Positions 1 to 7,464 of a stretch of DNA of 61,111 nucleotides are shown piece after piece. Every line of letters begins with the position of its first letter. The stretch's first letter is position 1. The stretch is taken from assembly GCA_017444645.1 (NCBI GenBank), contig JAFSWG010000022.1, positions 1-61,111 on the forward strand, given 5' to 3'. The position numbers were made by a program, and so were the translations under genes. The notes beneath the pieces were generated by a model. It was given only the letters and a program-made list of their open reading frames with translations. It searched no databases and was not told the DNA's origin. This DNA is from Acholeplasmatales bacterium. GTDB taxonomy: Bacteria; Bacillota_I; Bacilli_A; Acholeplasmatales; Anaeroplasmataceae.

Positions 1-544
1 TAATATCATCTAAATCCTTTGGTGCGATATAATCCATATTTAATACTACACCAGGAACATTACAGTTTCTCTTATTCTTTAATTTACGATCATTTTGTGC
101 TTCACAAACTAATTCTTTATTCTTTTCATCCTTTTCGATAACCTTTAATGTTAATAGACCATCTTCGATTAAGATTCTTCCACCAACATGGATATCGTCA
201 TATAAACCTGGATAAGAGATAGCAATCTTAGTAGCATCTCCTAAGAAAGAATAATCCATAGTGATTCTGATGATATCACCAGTATGAATCATAACTGGTT
301 CATCATTCTTTAAGTAACCTGTTCTAATTTCAGGTCCCTTTGTATCAAGAGCCATACCAACATTCCAGCCCTTTTCAGCATTTAATGCCTTTACGTTTCT
401 GATACGGAATCCTTGTTCATCATGATCACCATGAGATAAGTTCATTCTCATAACGTTCATTCCAGCAGTTCCGATTAATTTCTCTAAGCAATCTTTTTGC
501 TCACTAGCAGGTCCAATAGTACAAACAAGTTTTGTCTTCTTCAT
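1..544 (-). CDS. pyk: Pyruvate kinase, N-terminal part (cut by window edge)
   Basis: Converts phosphoenolpyruvate and ADP to pyruvate and ATP, the last step of glycolysis, in the cytosol. The frame opens MKKTKLVCTIGPASE and contains MRMNLSHGDH and DTKGPEIRTG, the classic first strand, substrate loop and start of the B domain of pyruvate kinases. About 181 of roughly 470-590 residues are present; the frame runs off the left edge with no stop. The ATG is preceded by an AGGAGG-type site at 554-558. It lies 25 bp downstream of pfkA on the same strand, the common Firmicute pfkA-pyk operon order, so the two are probably cotranscribed. Confidence 0.95.
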   Translation of the reverse strand, partial: MKKTKLVCTIGPASEQKDCLEKLIGTAGMNVMRMNLSHGDHDEQGFRIRNVKALNAEKGWNVGMALDTKGPEIRTGYLKNDEPVMIHTGDIIRITMDYSFLGDATKIAISYPGLYDDIHVGGRILIEDGLLTLKVIEKDEKNKELVCEAQNDRKLKNKRNCNVPGVVLNMDYIAPKDLDDI

Positions 545-569
545 TTTAAATTTCCTCCATAATTATTTT

Positions 570-1523
570 TTAAGATATTTTTTGAACTAATTTATTTAAC
601 TCAACGTTTGGTTCAGTAACCATTGTAAGAGCTTCTTCAATTGGTGTTGCTTTTAACTTTCCATCAACAACTCCAACTGCTACACCTGATATTCCTTCTT
701 GTAAAAGGTCTACAGCATATTTTCCAAGTCTTGCAGCAAGTAATCTATCCTCAGGAGTTGGGTTACCTCCACGTTGGACATATCCTAATATAGTAGCTCT
801 GCATTCATAACCTGAATATTCTTCAACCTCTTTAGCAAGCTGATAAACATCAGTAAGATTCTCTGAAATGACAACAATGGCGTGTCTTCTTCCGTTAAGT
901 CTGTTTTCCTTTAATGACTTAAGTAATTTTTCTTTATCAAGTCCTGTTTCATTTGTAATGATATACTCAGCACCACAACATATACCTGAATATAGTGCTA
1001 AATCACCACAATGTCTTCCCATTACCTCGATAATAGAACATCTTTGATGAGATGATGATGTATCTCTTAATTTATCAATTGCTTCACATGCTGTATTAAG
1101 AGCAGTTGAAAAACCAATTGTATAATCACTAGATGCAATATCATTATCAATAGTACCAGGAACACCAATTGTTTTGATTCCCATCTCATGAAGACGTAAG
1201 GCACCTGTATAAGTACCATCTCCACCAATACATACTAATGCATCAATATCATACTTTTTTAATTTATCAACGGCAAGCTTTCTTACAGTTTCATACTTGA
1301 ATTCAGGAAGTCTTGCAGTACCTAATATAGTACCACCTTTTGATAATATTTCTGATACATCTTTTCTGGTAAACTCCACAAGCTTACCCTCAATCAATCC
1401 TCTATATCCATCATAGATACCGAATACTTGATCACCTGAGGCTAAAGCTGCACGAACTACTGCACGGATGCAGGCATTCATTCCTGGAGCGTCACCGCCT
1501 GAAGTTAGGACACCAATTCTCAT
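570..1523 (-). CDS. pfkA: ATP-dependent 6-phosphofructokinase
   Basis: Phosphorylates fructose 6-phosphate with ATP, committing it to glycolysis. At 317 residues it has the bacterial PfkA length. Visible motifs are the N-terminal glycine loop TSGGDAPGMN, GGDGT (residues 100-104) with the small Gly that marks ATP use, PGTIDND (122-128) with the catalytic Asp, and MGRHCGDLA. The RBS AGGAGT lies at 1533-1538, and a second AGGAGT-like copy lies about 13 bp further upstream, an odd tandem duplication of the leader. First gene of the pfkA-pyk unit, divergent from a second phosphofructokinase of the PPi type; the two promoters face away from each other within about 240 bp. Confidence 0.96.
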   Translation of the reverse strand: MRIGVLTSGGDAPGMNACIRAVVRAALASGDQVFGIYDGYRGLIEGKLVEFTRKDVSEILSKGGTILGTARLPEFKYETVRKLAVDKLKKYDIDALVCIGGDGTYTGALRLHEMGIKTIGVPGTIDNDIASSDYTIGFSTALNTACEAIDKLRDTSSSHQRCSIIEVMGRHCGDLALYSGICCGAEYIITNETGLDKEKLLKSLKENRLNGRRHAIVVISENLTDVYQLAKEVEEYSGYECRATILGYVQRGGNPTPEDRLLAARLGKYAVDLLQEGISGVAVGVVDGKLKATPIEEALTMVTEPNVELNKLVQKIS

Positions 1524-1679
1524 AAAATCATCACTCCTAAAAAATCACTCCGTATCATATTATAACACAAAAAGTCAAGGTATCAAGTTATTTTATTATT
1601 ATGTTTAATAATAATGTTATCGGGCTCAATTTTCTTATTTTATGAAAAGGCTTTACAAAGTCTAAAAGCCTGTAAGTCC

Positions 1680-1734
1680 TTGACTTTAAAATACAATTAA
1701 ATTAAAATTAGATTATACAAAGACTATAAGTCTT
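1680..1734 (+). promoter_or_regulatory. Promoter and palindrome ahead of the PPi-phosphofructokinase gene
   Basis: TTGACT at 1680-1685 and TAAAAT at 1703-1708 are separated by 17 bp. Just downstream sits a perfect 6-3-6 inverted repeat AAGACT-ATA-AGTCTT (1720-1734) in the expected transcribed leader, which could be an operator or a small RNA hairpin. Further AAGTC/GACTT copies occur at 1657-1662 and 1682-1687. The pfkA promoter on the other strand is likely TTGATA-N16-TATAAT near 1563-1590. Confidence 0.6.
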
Positions 1735-1761
1735 AAAAACGCATATTAAGGAGAATTACAT

Positions 1762-3012
1762 ATGAACAAATTAAAAGGTGCAGCTATTATTGGTCAATCA
1801 GGAGGACCAACATCAGTTATTAACGCTTCTGCTGCAGGTGTATTTATTGAAGCATTAAAACAAGAAAATATTACTCGTGTATATGGTGCATGCCATGGTA
1901 TTAAGGGTATATTAAATGAAGAATTCTTTGATATCAATCAAGAAGATATTAAAGAGCTTGAATTATTAAAAACTACTCCATCATCTTCAATTGGATCAGT
2001 TAGATACAAATTAAAAGATTTAAAGCAAGATGATTCTGAATACAAGAAATTATTAGAAGTATTCAAAAAGTATAACATTAGATATTTCTTCTACAATGGT
2101 GGAAATGATTCAATGGATACTTGTAACAAGGTATCTAAATTCTTCAAGGATTCAGGATATGAATGCTTCTGTATGGGAGTACCTAAAACAATTGATAACG
2201 ACTTAGCAGTTACAGATCACTGTCCAGGTTATGCAAGTGCTGCAAAATATGTTGCAACATCATTCATGGAATTAAAGTGCGATGCTACAGTTTACGATAC
2301 ACCAATGGTATCTGTAGTTGAAGTTATGGGTAGAAATGCTGGTTGGTTAACTGCTGCTGCTCAACTTGCAGTATACAAAGGATGTGGACCAGATTTAATC
2401 TACTTACCTGAAATTCCATTTGATCTAGATAAATTCTATGCAGATGTTGAAAAGAAATATAAAGAAAATAATGGTAAGGTTATTATTGCAGTATCTGAAG
2501 GTGTTAAGACTAAAGAAGGTAAATATGTACCTGAATTAGTTGCCGATGTTGCAGTTGACGCATTTGGTCATAAACAAATGGGTGGTACTGCTTCTGTATT
2601 AGCTGATTTATTAAAGAATAGATTAAATGTTAAAGTTAGACCTATCGAATTCTCATTATTACAACGCTGTGCACAACATCTAGCTTCTGCTATCGATGTT
2701 GAAGAAGCATTCAACGCTGGTGTCGAAGCTGTTAAAGCTGCATGCGAAGGTGTAACTGACTATATGATTGGTTTCAAGAGAGTTATGAAGAATGGTAAAT
2801 ACACTTGTGAATATATTAGAATTCCTCTTGAAGAAGTTGCAAATGCTGAAAAGAAAGTTCCACTTGATTGGATTACAAAAGATGGTACAGGCTTAACTCA
2901 AGCTTATGTTGATTATGCATTACCTCTAATTCAAGGCGACTGTAAAGCTCCACTTGAAGATGGCTTACCAAGATTTGCAAAATTAAAGAAAGTATTTGTA
3001 GAAAAAAAATAA
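1762..3012 (+). CDS. pfp: Pyrophosphate-dependent 6-phosphofructokinase
   Basis: Reversible phosphorylation of fructose 6-phosphate using pyrophosphate rather than ATP. The 416-residue protein belongs to the phosphofructokinase fold (GQSGGPTSVIN at the start, MGRNAGWLTAAAQLA). Instead of GGDGT it has GGNDS (113-117), and the catalytic loop is PKTIDND (141-147) with Lys where ATP enzymes have Gly; bulky residues at these two places are the accepted marks of PPi specificity. RBS AAGGAGA is well placed. It stands alone on the plus strand between a divergent pfkA and a bidirectional terminator. Having both enzymes allows an energy-saving, reversible glycolytic step. PPi use is inferred from motifs. 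Confidence 0.9.
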   Translation: MNKLKGAAIIGQSGGPTSVINASAAGVFIEALKQENITRVYGACHGIKGILNEEFFDINQEDIKELELLKTTPSSSIGSVRYKLKDLKQDDSEYKKLLEVFKKYNIRYFFYNGGNDSMDTCNKVSKFFKDSGYECFCMGVPKTIDNDLAVTDHCPGYASAAKYVATSFMELKCDATVYDTPMVSVVEVMGRNAGWLTAAAQLAVYKGCGPDLIYLPEIPFDLDKFYADVEKKYKENNGKVIIAVSEGVKTKEGKYVPELVADVAVDAFGHKQMGGTASVLADLLKNRLNVKVRPIEFSLLQRCAQHLASAIDVEEAFNAGVEAVKAACEGVTDYMIGFKRVMKNGKYTCEYIRIPLEEVANAEKKVPLDWITKDGTGLTQAYVDYALPLIQGDCKAPLEDGLPRFAKLKKVFVEKK

Positions 3013-3042
3013 TTTAATTTCCTATTTTCCTTTCTATTATTG

Positions 3043-3078
3043 AAAAAGGGGATTGGTGTTACGCCAATCCTCTTTTTC
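3043..3078. terminator. Bidirectional intrinsic terminator
   Basis: GGATTGG and CCAATCC stems with flanking A and T tracts on both sides (AAAAAG...CTTTTT) lie between the convergent PPi-phosphofructokinase and MATE genes and can serve both. Confidence 0.85.
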
Positions 3079-3082
3079 GTTT

Positions 3083-4426
3083 TTAATAATTATATTTTTT
3101 CTTATTTACAATTAAAAATATTATTGATATTAAAAGTGATGCTACTTCTGTTACTGGTCTAGCTAACCATATACCTACATTACCAAATATAAGTGGTAAT
3201 ATTAAAACAAATGCTATTTGGAATACTAGTGTTCTTAATAAAGATATAATTGCTGAAACTGTACCATTATTTAATGCTGTAAAGAATGATGAAATAAATA
3301 TTGCAAATCCTGTAATTACATAAGCTGTTGAGAATATTCTCATCGCTTCTGTTGATATATTTAACAATTCTTCATTTCCATTTGCGAATATACTTGAGAA
3401 TAACCTAGCACTTAATTCACTTACTACTGTCATAATAATTCCAGTGATAATGATAATAATTAGACTCTTCTTTAATACATTTTTCAATTCTTGTGAATTA
3501 TTAGCACCATAATTATATCCAATAACTGGTGATATACCTGTTGAATATCCAATGAATATCGCAACAAATATAAATGAAACATACATTATTATTCCATATG
3601 CTGATACACCGTTTTCACCTAATAATTTAAGTAATTGAATATTATATACAATTGCTACAACATTAAATGAAATATTATTAACAAATTCACTTAAGCCATT
3701 ATATAAGCTTTTTAATATAATTTTTGCACTAAATTTAGTTTTACCTAAATGAATAATCAAATCTTTTTTAAATCCAAAATAAAGAATTGAATATATAGAA
3801 GTAACTAAATATCCTGATACTGTAGCTAAGGCAGCTCCTACTACTCCCCATTTAAATACACCAATAAATAAAGCATCAAAAATAATATTAGTAATACCAC
3901 CAGCCAAAGTAACAAAGAATCCCATCTTAGATTTTTCAGCAACTAAGAAAAATGAAGAGAATAAATTTTGAAGCATAAAGAATACTGAAAAGCCAATTAG
4001 TATTCTTCCATATAATATAGCTTCTGTTACCATTTCTTCACTTGTATTAGTATTAATACTTCCCATCGCTCTAACAATTGGTGCTATTAAGAATACAAAA
4101 GCTAGTGAAACAACAAGACCTATTACTACTGTTGCATAAGTTATTAATGAAAAAGCTTGATTAGCTTTTTCCCCGTTCTTTTCACCAAGCAATTTAGCGA
4201 CATATGCCATGCCACCGCTTCCTAACATAAATCCAATTGTTCCAACTATCATAATAAATGGTGCAACTAAATTTACTGCAGCAAATGAACTTTCATTTGC
4301 AAAATTAGAAATAAATATACCATCTACAATTGAATACAATGATGTAAATATCATCATTACAATTGGAAATATTGTTATTTTAAATATCTTTTTATATGTA
4401 AAATGATCACTTAAATGTATTGCCAT
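3083..4426 (-). CDS. MATE-family multidrug/cation exporter
   Basis: A 447-residue, about 12-helix membrane protein of the MATE (MepA/NorM-like) family, which exports cationic compounds using a Na+ or H+ gradient. The N-terminus (SDHFTYKKIFKITIFPI, SLYSIVDGIFISNF) and GSGGMAYVAKLLGE match the first MATE repeat; the second begins near residue 230. Start at ATG 4426 with AGGCGG upstream. The leader directly before it holds a terminator only about 20 bp from the start and resembles a guanidine-IV (mepA) riboswitch. If that is right, guanidinium or a related cation is the likely inducer and perhaps substrate. Family assignment is firm; substrate is inference. Confidence 0.9.
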   Translation of the reverse strand: MAIHLSDHFTYKKIFKITIFPIVMMIFTSLYSIVDGIFISNFANESSFAAVNLVAPFIMIVGTIGFMLGSGGMAYVAKLLGEKNGEKANQAFSLITYATVVIGLVVSLAFVFLIAPIVRAMGSINTNTSEEMVTEAILYGRILIGFSVFFMLQNLFSSFFLVAEKSKMGFFVTLAGGITNIIFDALFIGVFKWGVVGAALATVSGYLVTSIYSILYFGFKKDLIIHLGKTKFSAKIILKSLYNGLSEFVNNISFNVVAIVYNIQLLKLLGENGVSAYGIIMYVSFIFVAIFIGYSTGISPVIGYNYGANNSQELKNVLKKSLIIIIITGIIMTVVSELSARLFSSIFANGNEELLNISTEAMRIFSTAYVITGFAIFISSFFTALNNGTVSAIISLLRTLVFQIAFVLILPLIFGNVGIWLARPVTEVASLLISIIFLIVNKKKYNY

Positions 4427-4445
4427 ATATACCGCCTAAAATATA

Positions 4446-4527
4446 AAAAGGATAAGACAACTAGTATTTCAACTAGTCATCTTATCCAGCTTGTCATTTC
4501 TAACGAATAACTCACCCTCCGATGAAC
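4446..4527 (-). promoter_or_regulatory. Structured leader with terminator, probable guanidine-IV (mepA) riboswitch
   Basis: On the minus strand the leader holds a short TTCA/TGA hairpin presenting CGGAGGG, a second hairpin GTTAT-loop-ATGAC, then GGATAAGA...TCTTATCC with an inner ACTAGT palindrome and a U-run (4445-4487), i.e. a transcription terminator immediately before the MATE start codon. The guanidine-IV class is known as an ON switch of this layout ahead of mepA-type MATE genes. I do not remember the consensus well enough to align base by base, so the class is a recognition, not a proof. Confidence 0.6.
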
Positions 4528-4533
4528 GTTGTT

Positions 4534-4562
4534 ATTCTAACACAAGAAAAATTAATAGTCAA
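4534..4562 (-). promoter_or_regulatory. Promoter of the MATE leader RNA
   Basis: TTGACT (4562-4557), 17 bp, TAGAAT (4539-4534). The -35 box touches the stop codon of the upstream thioredoxin reductase gene. Start of transcription is expected near 4527, giving about 100 nt of leader. Confidence 0.75.
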
Positions 4563-5414
4563 CTATTTTAAAATATTCAAATAATTTACTACACTATGAG
4601 CTGCAACATTACCTTCACCTACTGCCTTAGCGTATTGGTAAGGTCTTCCTGTACAATCTCCACATGCGAAAACACCATTTAAATTAGTTTTCATATTTCT
4701 ATCAACTACAATATGTCCCTCAACTGCTTCTAAGCCTGGAACTAATACTGCAGGTGATATAGATGCCTTTAACATAAATATACCATCTGATTCAATAATA
4801 GAATCTTTCAAATGTAATTTCATCTTCTTATTTTCTTTAGTAATCTTATTAGGCATTCCTTTTAATATTTCAACATTAGTAAGATTCATATCTATATCTT
4901 TATATAAACCAATATAATTAACCTTAGAAGCTAAAGAAGCTAAGTATTTAGCTTCATGTTCAAATTCTTTTGATGAAGCTACTACAGTAATTTCTTTACC
5001 TTTATATAAAAATCCATCACATGTAGCACAATATGATACACCTTGTCCTAATAATTCTATTTCACCTTCTACTGGCTTAATAGTTTCTACACCTAAACCT
5101 AAAATAATAGATTTAGCTTCGTATGTATCTTGCCCACAAAGTATAGCATAATGTGTAGATAAATCATATACTCCAGTTACCTGACGCTCTAATATTTCAA
5201 TACCCATATCATTTATTTGTTTAATAAATGCTTCTTTCATTTCTTTACCAGAAACACTAGATAATCCTGGATAATTTCTTATTTTTTCAGCACTATTAAT
5301 TTTATATGACAAGTTCTTAGGACCTATCCATAAAAAGTCTTTATTTAACTGTTTTAGTGTTAATGCAGCTGATATACCTGCCGCACCTGTACCAATAATT
5401 ATCACATCATGCAT
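4563..5414 (-). CDS. Thioredoxin reductase-like flavoprotein lacking the NADPH motif
   Basis: 283-residue FAD protein of the thioredoxin reductase family: FAD loop GTGAAGISAA at the start, redox pair CATC (129-132), C-terminal FAD motif GVFACGDCTG. The NADPH loop normally reading GGGxSA after the redox site is replaced by VVASSKEFEHEA (about 144-155), and the basic residues that bind the NADPH phosphate are not evident. Such loss marks the ferredoxin-dependent flavin thioredoxin reductases known from clostridia and other pyridine-nucleotide-independent members. It is the last gene of the thioredoxin-glutathione peroxidase unit, so its partner is probably the thioredoxin encoded two genes upstream. 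Ferredoxin as donor is inference. Confidence 0.85.
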   Translation of the reverse strand: MHDVIIIGTGAAGISAALTLKQLNKDFLWIGPKNLSYKINSAEKIRNYPGLSSVSGKEMKEAFIKQINDMGIEILERQVTGVYDLSTHYAILCGQDTYEAKSIILGLGVETIKPVEGEIELLGQGVSYCATCDGFLYKGKEITVVASSKEFEHEAKYLASLASKVNYIGLYKDIDMNLTNVEILKGMPNKITKENKKMKLHLKDSIIESDGIFMLKASISPAVLVPGLEAVEGHIVVDRNMKTNLNGVFACGDCTGRPYQYAKAVGEGNVAAHSVVNYLNILK

Positions 5415-5452
5415 AATAGCACCTCCAAATTGTCTTTATTATACTATTTTTT

Positions 5453-5983
5453 TTATTTATTTAAAAGATTTTCAATCTTAGATTTTACATCTGTCATCTT
5501 ATCTACTGGTTCAAATCTTTCAACTAAATTTCCTTCTCTATCAATTAAGAATTTTGTAAAATTCCATCTAACTTCATTATCTTTTGCCTTACTTAGCTTA
5601 TTGATTAAGCCCATCTTTAATCCTTTTCCTTTATATGGAGCATTATCAGTTAAATATCTAAATAAATCACATTTATTTTCTCCAATTACTTCTACCTTCT
5701 TAAATCTTTTAAAAGTAGTATCATATTTTAAAGAACAAAATTGATTGATTTCAGCATCTGTTCCTTTTGCTTGTTCAGCAAATTGGTTACAAGGGAAATC
5801 TAGGATTTCAAAGCCTTTATCCTTTAATTCTCTATAAATAGCTTCAAGCTCTTTATATTGTGGTGTAAATCCACAACCTGTTGCTGTATTAACGATTAAT
5901 AATACCTTTCCTTCATATTCCTTTAAATCTTGTTTAGATCCATCTTGATTTAATACTTCAATTCCATAAAATTTTTCATTCAT
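5453..5983 (-). CDS. Glutathione peroxidase-family thiol peroxidase
   Basis: Reduces H2O2 and organic hydroperoxides; bacterial Cys members usually take electrons from thioredoxin, not glutathione. The 176-residue protein shows the peroxidatic Cys37 in NTATGCGFTPQY, the catalytic Gln71 (CNQFAEQAKGT) and the Trp-Asn pair at 140-141 (VRWNFTKF). The usual CNQFGGQE reads CNQFAEQA here. Cys83 or Cys105 are candidates for the resolving Cys. It sits between trxA (18 bp upstream) and the thioredoxin reductase, so all three parts of a peroxide-reducing chain are in one unit. Confidence 0.93.
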   Translation of the reverse strand: MNEKFYGIEVLNQDGSKQDLKEYEGKVLLIVNTATGCGFTPQYKELEAIYRELKDKGFEILDFPCNQFAEQAKGTDAEINQFCSLKYDTTFKRFKKVEVIGENKCDLFRYLTDNAPYKGKGLKMGLINKLSKAKDNEVRWNFTKFLIDREGNLVERFEPVDKMTDVKSKIENLLNK

Positions 5984-6001
5984 AATTATATTCTCCTCGT
6001 A

Positions 6002-6307
6002 TTACTTTAATAATTCCTTTACTTTATTTTCTGGAATAAATCCTACATTCTTATTTTTTAATTTACCATCTTCAAATACTAATAGTGTAGGTATTGCTTC
6101 TACACCAAATTTGTAAGCAACATCTTCATTATCGTCAATGTTAACCTTTACTACTGTTACATCTGTTAAATCTTCAGATACCTTATCTACAATAGGTGAT
6201 AACATTTTACATGGTCCACACCATACTGCCCAAATATCTACTAATACCTTTTTATTATTATTAACTACTTCGTTTAATTCATTTAATCCATTAATTTCTT
6301 TAACCAT
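6002..6307 (-). CDS. trxA: Thioredoxin
   Basis: 101-residue classical thioredoxin with the active site WCGPCKM (Cys30, Cys33), preceded by VLVDIWAV, the buried Asp region, and with the cis-Pro in VEAIPTLLVF. Cytosolic disulfide reductant, here the presumed electron carrier from the adjacent reductase to the adjacent peroxidase. RBS GGAGGAATAG precedes ATG 6307. First gene of the trxA-gpx-reductase operon, under a promoter whose -10 box lies inside an OhrR-type palindrome. Confidence 0.96.
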   Translation of the reverse strand: MVKEINGLNELNEVVNNNKKVLVDIWAVWCGPCKMLSPIVDKVSEDLTDVTVVKVNIDDNEDVAYKFGVEAIPTLLVFEDGKLKNKNVGFIPENKVKELLK

Positions 6308-6328
6308 ATTACTATTCCTCCAAATTAG

Positions 6329-6385
6329 ATTGTATGCAATTTGTTATTGCAATTACATTGTATACAATTTATTTTAAAATGTCAA
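6329..6385 (-). promoter_or_regulatory. trxA promoter with OhrR-type operators
   Basis: TTGACA (6385-6380), 17 bp, TACAAT (6362-6357). The -10 box is half of the perfect palindrome ATTGTATACAAT (6357-6368); a near copy ATTGTATGCAAT lies 28 bp away (6329-6340). The sequence resembles the known OhrR box of Bacillus. Binding would block RNA polymerase. An ohrR-like gene lies 0.6 kb upstream. Confidence 0.75.
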
Positions 6386-6407
6386 TACTTTTTTTAAAAA
6401 AAATTAA

Positions 6408-6427
6408 AAAAGCTCCTGAGAGCTTTT
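6408..6427 (-). terminator. Intrinsic terminator after the SHOCT gene
   Basis: AAAAGCTC-CTGA-GAGCTTTT stem followed on the minus strand by a T-rich run. Confidence 0.75.
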
Positions 6428-6430
6428 AAA

Positions 6431-6889
6431 TTATCCTAATATTTCTTTTTTCTTTGCATCGAATTCTTCTTTTGTAATAACATTCTTATCTAATAACTCT
6501 TTATATTTTAAAAGTACATCCAAGTTAGAAATATCTTTAGAATTTGACTTTACAGGATTTTTTAATTCATTAATTTCATTTTCTAAAATTGATATTTCTT
6601 CACTAAGCTTTTCTATAGCATATGGAGCTTTTTTCTTTTTTACAAAAAAGACAATCGTAACAACAATCATTAAGTTATTAACTATAATTAATAATGCAAT
6701 TAATACAATATTGAAATATAAATTCTGGAAATTCATGATATTTAAAACCAATAATCCCAAAAATAAAATATCCAATAAAATCCAACTAAATAATAAATAT
6801 GGATATCTATTGTCATTATTAATACTTATGTACTGATTTAGTTCTTCTCTTTTTCTTCTTAATTTTTCTTTCTTCTCAGCTATTGTCAT
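6431..6889 (-). CDS. Two-helix membrane protein with C-terminal SHOCT domain
   Basis: 152 residues. A basic N-terminal helix (about 1-25) leads to two hydrophobic segments near residues 28-49 and 56-83, then a coiled segment and a C-terminal SHOCT motif (LDVLLKYKELLDKNVITKE...), a short helical module found at the ends of many membrane and lipid-binding proteins and thought to aid oligomerisation. It lies 20 bp downstream of the ohrR-like gene on the same strand and may share its transcript. No function can be given beyond membrane location. Confidence 0.75.
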   Translation of the reverse strand: MTIAEKKEKLRRKREELNQYISINNDNRYPYLLFSWILLDILFLGLLVLNIMNFQNLYFNIVLIALLIIVNNLMIVVTIVFFVKKKKAPYAIEKLSEEISILENEINELKNPVKSNSKDISNLDVLLKYKELLDKNVITKEEFDAKKKEILG

Positions 6890-6909
6890 TAGATCACTTC
6901 CAATGTATA

Positions 6910-7350
6910 TTAATTGTTATTATTTAAATTATTTAATATCTTATATAAAACCTTATACAATAACATAGCTTCTTCGTTAGATAATTGAATACAAGAACCC
7001 ATACTTTCAGGAACTGATAAAGCTTTATCTCTTAATTCCATACCTTTATCTGTAATAGTGATTTCTAGATTTCTTTCATCACTATCATTTCTTTTTCTTT
7101 CAATAAAGCCTTTATCTTCTAATTTTTTTAATAATGGAGTTAATGTTCCTGAATCTAAATAAATATATTCACCTAGCTTCTTAACATTCATTGATTTATG
7201 TTCCCACATAACCATCATACATATATATTGTGTATATGTTAAATCTAGTTTATCTAAAAATGGTTTATATTTTCTTGTTATTTCCTTAGCTGCCGCATAT
7301 AAAGGAAAACATAATTGATTTTCTAATTTTAAAGAATCATACTTATCCAT
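6910..7350 (-). CDS. ohrR: OhrR-like MarR-family peroxide sensor
   Basis: 146-residue winged-helix repressor. LENQLCFPLYAAAKEITR with Cys14 matches the reactive Cys of OhrR (Cys15 in Bacillus), and LTYTQYICMMVMWE, DSGTLTPLLKKLE and DERNLEITITDKG match the DNA-binding core. Known OhrR proteins are inactivated when organic hydroperoxides oxidise this Cys, releasing ohr-type peroxidase genes. No ohr gene is seen here; instead ATTGTATACAAT boxes sit on the trxA-gpx promoter and a partial copy sits in this gene's own promoter. I infer that it controls the thioredoxin-peroxidase operon and itself. Confidence 0.85.
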   Translation of the reverse strand: MDKYDSLKLENQLCFPLYAAAKEITRKYKPFLDKLDLTYTQYICMMVMWEHKSMNVKKLGEYIYLDSGTLTPLLKKLEDKGFIERKRNDSDERNLEITITDKGMELRDKALSVPESMGSCIQLSNEEAMLLYKVLYKILNNLNNNN

Positions 7351-7376
7351 GCTTTTATTAATACCTCAACAATGTT

Positions 7377-7406
7377 ATTATATCAAAATCTATTGTATAA
7401 AATCAA
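7377..7406 (-). promoter_or_regulatory. ohrR promoter with half operator
   Basis: TTGATT (7406-7401), 18 bp, TATAAT (7382-7377). The spacer contains ATTTTATACAAT (7403-7392), one good half of the OhrR-type palindrome, suggesting weaker autoregulation. Confidence 0.65.
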
Positions 7407-7433
7407 ATTATAAAAACACTTTTATTGAAAAAA

Positions 7434-7457
7434 GGATTTGACAGTTAAGTCAAATCC
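7434..7457 (-). terminator. Intrinsic terminator after rubrerythrin
   Basis: GGATTTGAC-AGTTAA-GTCAAATCC with a T run on the minus side and also T-rich on the plus side. Confidence 0.85.
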
Positions 7458-7464
7458 CTATTTT

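Noticed and set aside
4209-4406. Open frame on the plus strand opposite the MATE gene
   Set aside because: Antisense shadow of an intact membrane-protein gene, no RBS, low-complexity translation.
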